Position numbers and translations under genes: made by a program. DNA of 64,000 nt, taken from assembly GCF_007556815.1 (NCBI RefSeq), contig NZ_CP041745.1, positions 1,775,001-1,839,000 of the forward strand, given 5' to 3'. Of the stretch, positions 63,980 to 64,000 are shown piece after piece. Numbering within the stretch: the first letter of the stretch is position 1; each line of letters opens with the position of its first letter. The notes under the pieces are model-generated. The model searched no databases and had not been told where the DNA came from. It worked only from the letters and a program-made list of their open reading frames with translations. This stretch comes from Paraburkholderia megapolitana (GTDB lineage Bacteria > Pseudomonadota > Gammaproteobacteria > Burkholderiales > Burkholderiaceae).

Positions 63980-64000
63980 GCGCGATACGAAATAGGTCGA

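Overview
The window is GC-rich chromosomal DNA from a Burkholderiaceae bacterium, most like Burkholderia or Paraburkholderia. That assignment is inferred from gene content: a complete Tad pilus locus with a DUF3613 gene, an Hfq with a long tail, DUF2968, DUF3088 and DUF1571 proteins, a multi-gene fatty-acid oxidation operon and a Porin_4-type porin. No tRNA, rRNA, CRISPR array or complete insertion sequence was seen.

Region 1 (1-5.3 kb, minus strand): a DUF2147 protein, a TpsB/FhaC-type outer-membrane transporter, and upstream of it a 589-residue Gly/Ser/Thr-rich repeat lipoprotein that may be its unusual partner. Region 2 (5.3-19.1 kb, plus strand): one long Tad locus reading flp pilin, prepilin peptidase, TadE, CpaB, secretin, TadZ, TadA ATPase, TadB, TadC, TadD, DUF3613, TadG, a VpsR/NtrC-like regulator and a DUF2968 protein, closed by an intrinsic terminator. 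A strong hairpin follows the pilin gene and could make pilin more abundant than the assembly machine. Region 3 (19.1-24 kb): small hypothetical genes, an Hfq with a repetitive charged tail, a vanillyl-alcohol-oxidase-type flavoenzyme with a small Tat-exported partner, and about 1.1 kb of AT-richer DNA without a clear gene.

Region 4 (24-39.8 kb, plus strand) is the most striking. It has a glycosyltransferase, a giant (about 2,926 aa) calcium-binding repeat protein with 18 copies of a roughly 125-residue unit, a 56-residue unknown microprotein, and a full type I secretion system (ABC exporter with inactive C39-like domain, HlyD, TolC). The giant gene is interrupted near its 3' end by a one-base frameshift in a run of eight G. 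Repeat spacing independently shows that one base is missing. With the Tad pili and the TpsB system this suggests a surface-attachment or biofilm module.

Region 5 (39.8-51.6 kb, minus strand): a TetR regulator with a perfect 18-bp palindrome upstream, then FadE, a FabG-like reductase, a MaoC hydratase, a thiolase, FadD and a secreted DUF1571 protein, forming a fatty-acid degradation operon; beside it is an MFS carboxylate-type transporter. Region 6 (52-64 kb): a catabolic cluster with an orphan amino-acid-type binding protein, two LysR regulators, a Rieske oxygenase and its flavin/ferredoxin reductase, a DUF2817 zinc-peptidase-like protein, a porin, a lipid-anchored S45 acylase, a NIPSNAP protein, a DUF3088 protein and an AstE/aspartoacylase-like deacylase. 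The combination suggests uptake and breakdown of an aromatic or methoxylated compound bearing an amide or N-acyl group; the substrate is unknown.
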